Below, piece by piece: positions 5,030 through 5,455 of a stretch of DNA of 5,455 nt (positions within the stretch are counted from its first letter, which is position 1; the number at the start of each line of letters is the position of its first letter). Below the pieces are notes generated by a model. It did no database searches, was not told the origin of the DNA, and was given only the letters and a program-made list of their open reading frames with translations. This DNA comes from CAZUGH01 sp964619785 (lineage in GTDB: Bacteria > Bacillota > Clostridia > Lachnospirales > Lachnospiraceae). Position numbers and translations under genes: made by a program. The stretch spans positions 1 through 5,455 of the forward strand of contig CAZUGH010000096.1 of assembly GCA_964619785.1 (NCBI GenBank). Reading direction: 5' to 3'.

Positions 5030-5118
5030 GGAGAAGTACCCAAGCGGCTGAAGGGGCTCCCCTGGAAAGGGAGTAGGTCGTTAATAGCGGCGCGAGGGTT
5101 CAAATCCCTCCTTCTCCG
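5030..5118 (+). tRNA. tRNA-Ser(GGA)
   Basis: An 89-base class II tRNA. The acceptor stem GGAGAAG (5030-5036) pairs with CTTCTCC (5111-5117); the discriminator is G5118. The anticodon stem CTCCC/GGGAG (5057-5061 and 5069-5073) holds the loop CTGGAAA with anticodon GGA at 5064-5066, reading UCC and UCU. The long variable arm (5074-5093) is typical of serine. The T arm GAGGG/CCCTC has loop TTCAAAT (5094-5110). CCA is not encoded; TCATAA follows. I see no convincing promoter in the 24 bases between the upstream terminator and this gene, so it may depend on readthrough from tRNA-Ser(UGA). Confidence 0.98.
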
Positions 5119-5120
5119 TC

Positions 5121-5159
5121 ATAAAACTTTGCTGCTTGCCGTGGCGAAGTTTTATCTTT
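5121..5159 (+). terminator. Probable terminator after tRNA-Ser(GGA)
   Basis: ATAAAACTT (5121-5129) pairs perfectly with AAGTTTTAT (5147-5155). The stem can continue inward by up to six more pairs, including three wobble pairs, to a 5-base loop (5136-5140). The T tail is poor (CTTT), but the right arm itself is T-rich. It begins two bases after the tRNA discriminator and is the natural end of the tRNA transcript before the rRNA promoter. Confidence 0.6.
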
Positions 5160-5262
5160 GCAATGAAGACAAAAATGGGTCATTCGTAATTGTCATTTTT
5201 TCTTAATTTAGAACATGAATTTTAACCAGTGTAAAATCTGAACCTAGCCGGTTACGGAATCT
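5160..5262 (+). other. Non-coding A/T-rich spacer between tRNA and rRNA operon
   Basis: No reading frame with a ribosome binding site is seen. An imperfect hairpin is possible: AAGA plus AAAAATG (5166-5169 and 5171-5177, one bulged C) with CATTTTT plus TCTT (5194-5204). Its T-rich right arm could be a weak second stop signal, though its A/T-rich stem makes that uncertain. A weak promoter-like pair, TTTAGA (5207-5212) and TAAAAT (5232-5237), has a 19-bp spacing and I do not call it. Confidence 0.5.
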
Positions 5263-5325
5263 GAAAAAATAAAATTCAAAAAAGTGAAAAAAAGTGTTGA
5301 CAAACAGATAGAACTTTGGTAAGAT
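5263..5325 (+). promoter_or_regulatory. rRNA operon promoter with A-tract upstream (UP-like) element
   Basis: TTGACA (5297-5302), exactly 17 bp, then TAAGAT (5320-5325). Directly upstream, 5263-5296 is almost entirely A with phased short interruptions, as in UP elements that contact the RNA polymerase alpha subunits at rRNA promoters. Transcription should start near 5331-5333. The sequence after it is the type of leader that precedes 16S genes in Clostridia. Confidence 0.87.
5271..5288 (+). repeat. 18-base direct repeat, copy 1 (within the rrn upstream element)
   Basis: The stretch AAAATTC, six A, GTGAA recurs at 5438-5455 with a single G-to-A change (5284 versus 5451). The copies are 167 bases apart. 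Copy 1 is part of the A-tract upstream of the rrn promoter. Confidence 0.75.
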
Positions 5326-5332
5326 AGTCTTC

Positions 5333-5353
5333 GTTGCCTCACAAGAGAGCAAC
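5333..5353 (+). promoter_or_regulatory. Bulged hairpin at the 5' end of the rRNA leader
   Basis: GTTGC plus CTC (5333-5340) pairs with GAG plus GCAAC (5345-5347 and 5349-5353), giving 8 bp with a single bulged A (5348) and loop ACAA. There is no T-run after it, so it is not a terminator. It would form at once on the nascent transcript. Confidence 0.6.
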
Positions 5354-5437
5354 ACACAAGTTAGAAGCGATTAGCTCCGAAAGGACAAGCGATTTTAACG
5401 ATTGGAACCTTGATAATTGAACAGTGAAACAACCCTG

Positions 5438-5455
5438 AAAATTCAAAAAAATGAA
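5438..5455 (+). repeat. 18-base direct repeat, copy 2 (window end)
   Basis: Matches 5271-5288 at 17 of 18 positions and is cut by the window end, so the true repeat may be longer. In copy 1 the repeat leads directly into an rrn promoter. Here it lies at the end of the rRNA leader sequence. Confidence 0.75.

Larger units (their letters stand above)
5332..5455 (+). ncRNA. 5' leader of an rRNA operon transcript (16S gene beyond the window)
   Basis: Everything after the rrn promoter to the window end is untranslated leader. It holds a hairpin at its very start (5333-5353), a GAAA-tetraloop mini-hairpin TCC-GAAA-GGA (5376-5385), the octamer AAGCGATT twice (5365-5372 and 5387-5394), and TGATAATTGAACA (5411-5423). 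That last stretch sits where the boxA antitermination element is expected and resembles the Bacillota form TGCTCTTTGAAAA. The following ACAGTGAAACAACC is a familiar lead-in to 16S genes in Clostridia. The 16S start itself is not in the window. The exact 5' end is inferred from the promoter. Confidence 0.78.

Noticed and set aside
4866..5118. Idea that the two serine tRNAs are substrates of the neighbouring t6A enzymes
   Set aside because: t6A37 requires U36 (ANN codons). Both anticodons end in A36 with A37-A38, the pattern for i6A by MiaA, so the link is positional only.
5207..5237. Additional upstream rrn promoter (TTTAGA, 19 bp, TAAAAT)
   Set aside because: Poor -35 and spacing too long; chance matches are common in such A/T-rich sequence.
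1..5455. Mobile element, phage or defence system
   Set aside because: No transposase, integrase, inverted terminal repeats or att-like tRNA duplication is seen; the genes are core housekeeping genes on one strand with uniform style.

Overview
The window is a gene-dense, low-GC, single-strand (all +) housekeeping segment of a Bacillota chromosome. It is most likely from a Clostridia member of the Lachnospiraceae type, judged from the protein wording, the tsaE-tsaB and rnz-tsaD clusters, strong AGGAGG-type ribosome binding sites, TTGACA/TATAAT promoters with extended -10 elements, and CCA-less tRNA genes. No species can be named from the sequence alone.

Layout. (1) 1-174 is the C-terminal end of an ECF-type vitamin transporter S component, riboflavin (RibU-like) being the best guess. 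(2) 181-247 holds a promoter whose -10 box runs into the left arm of the transporter's terminator. (3) 276-2177 is a first operon: a YcxB-like membrane protein, tsaE, tsaB and a small four-to-five-cysteine zinc-ribbon-like protein, closed by a strong terminator at 2183-2208. (4) 2210-4824 is a second operon with its own promoter: rnz (ribonuclease Z), a membrane-anchored DUF6715-like protein and tsaD, with overlapping stop and start codons. (5) 4821-5159 carries two serine tRNA genes, tRNA-Ser(UGA) and tRNA-Ser(GGA), each followed by a hairpin terminator. The promoter of the first overlaps the tsaD stop codon. (6) 5160-5455 is an A/T-rich intergenic stretch ending in a typical rRNA operon promoter (A-tract upstream element, TTGACA, 17 bp, TAAGAT) and the 5' leader of an rRNA transcript. 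The 16S gene itself lies beyond the window.

The theme is tRNA maturation. TsaB, TsaD and TsaE are three of the proteins that make the universal t6A37 modification (TsaC/YwlC, which makes threonylcarbamoyl-AMP, is not here). RNase Z trims the 3' ends of tRNA precursors that lack an encoded CCA, which is the state of both tRNA genes here. The two tRNA-Ser have A at position 36, so they are not themselves expected t6A substrates.

I did not find an unknown multi-gene system. The points most worth a second look are regulatory: the promoter buried in a terminator, a promoter-like element inside the tsaB end feeding the zinc-ribbon gene, a tandem duplicated hairpin after tRNA-Ser(UGA), an 18-base repeat that predicts a second rrn promoter just past the window end, a bulged hairpin at the expected 5' end of the rRNA transcript, and the absence of rimI from its usual place after tsaB.
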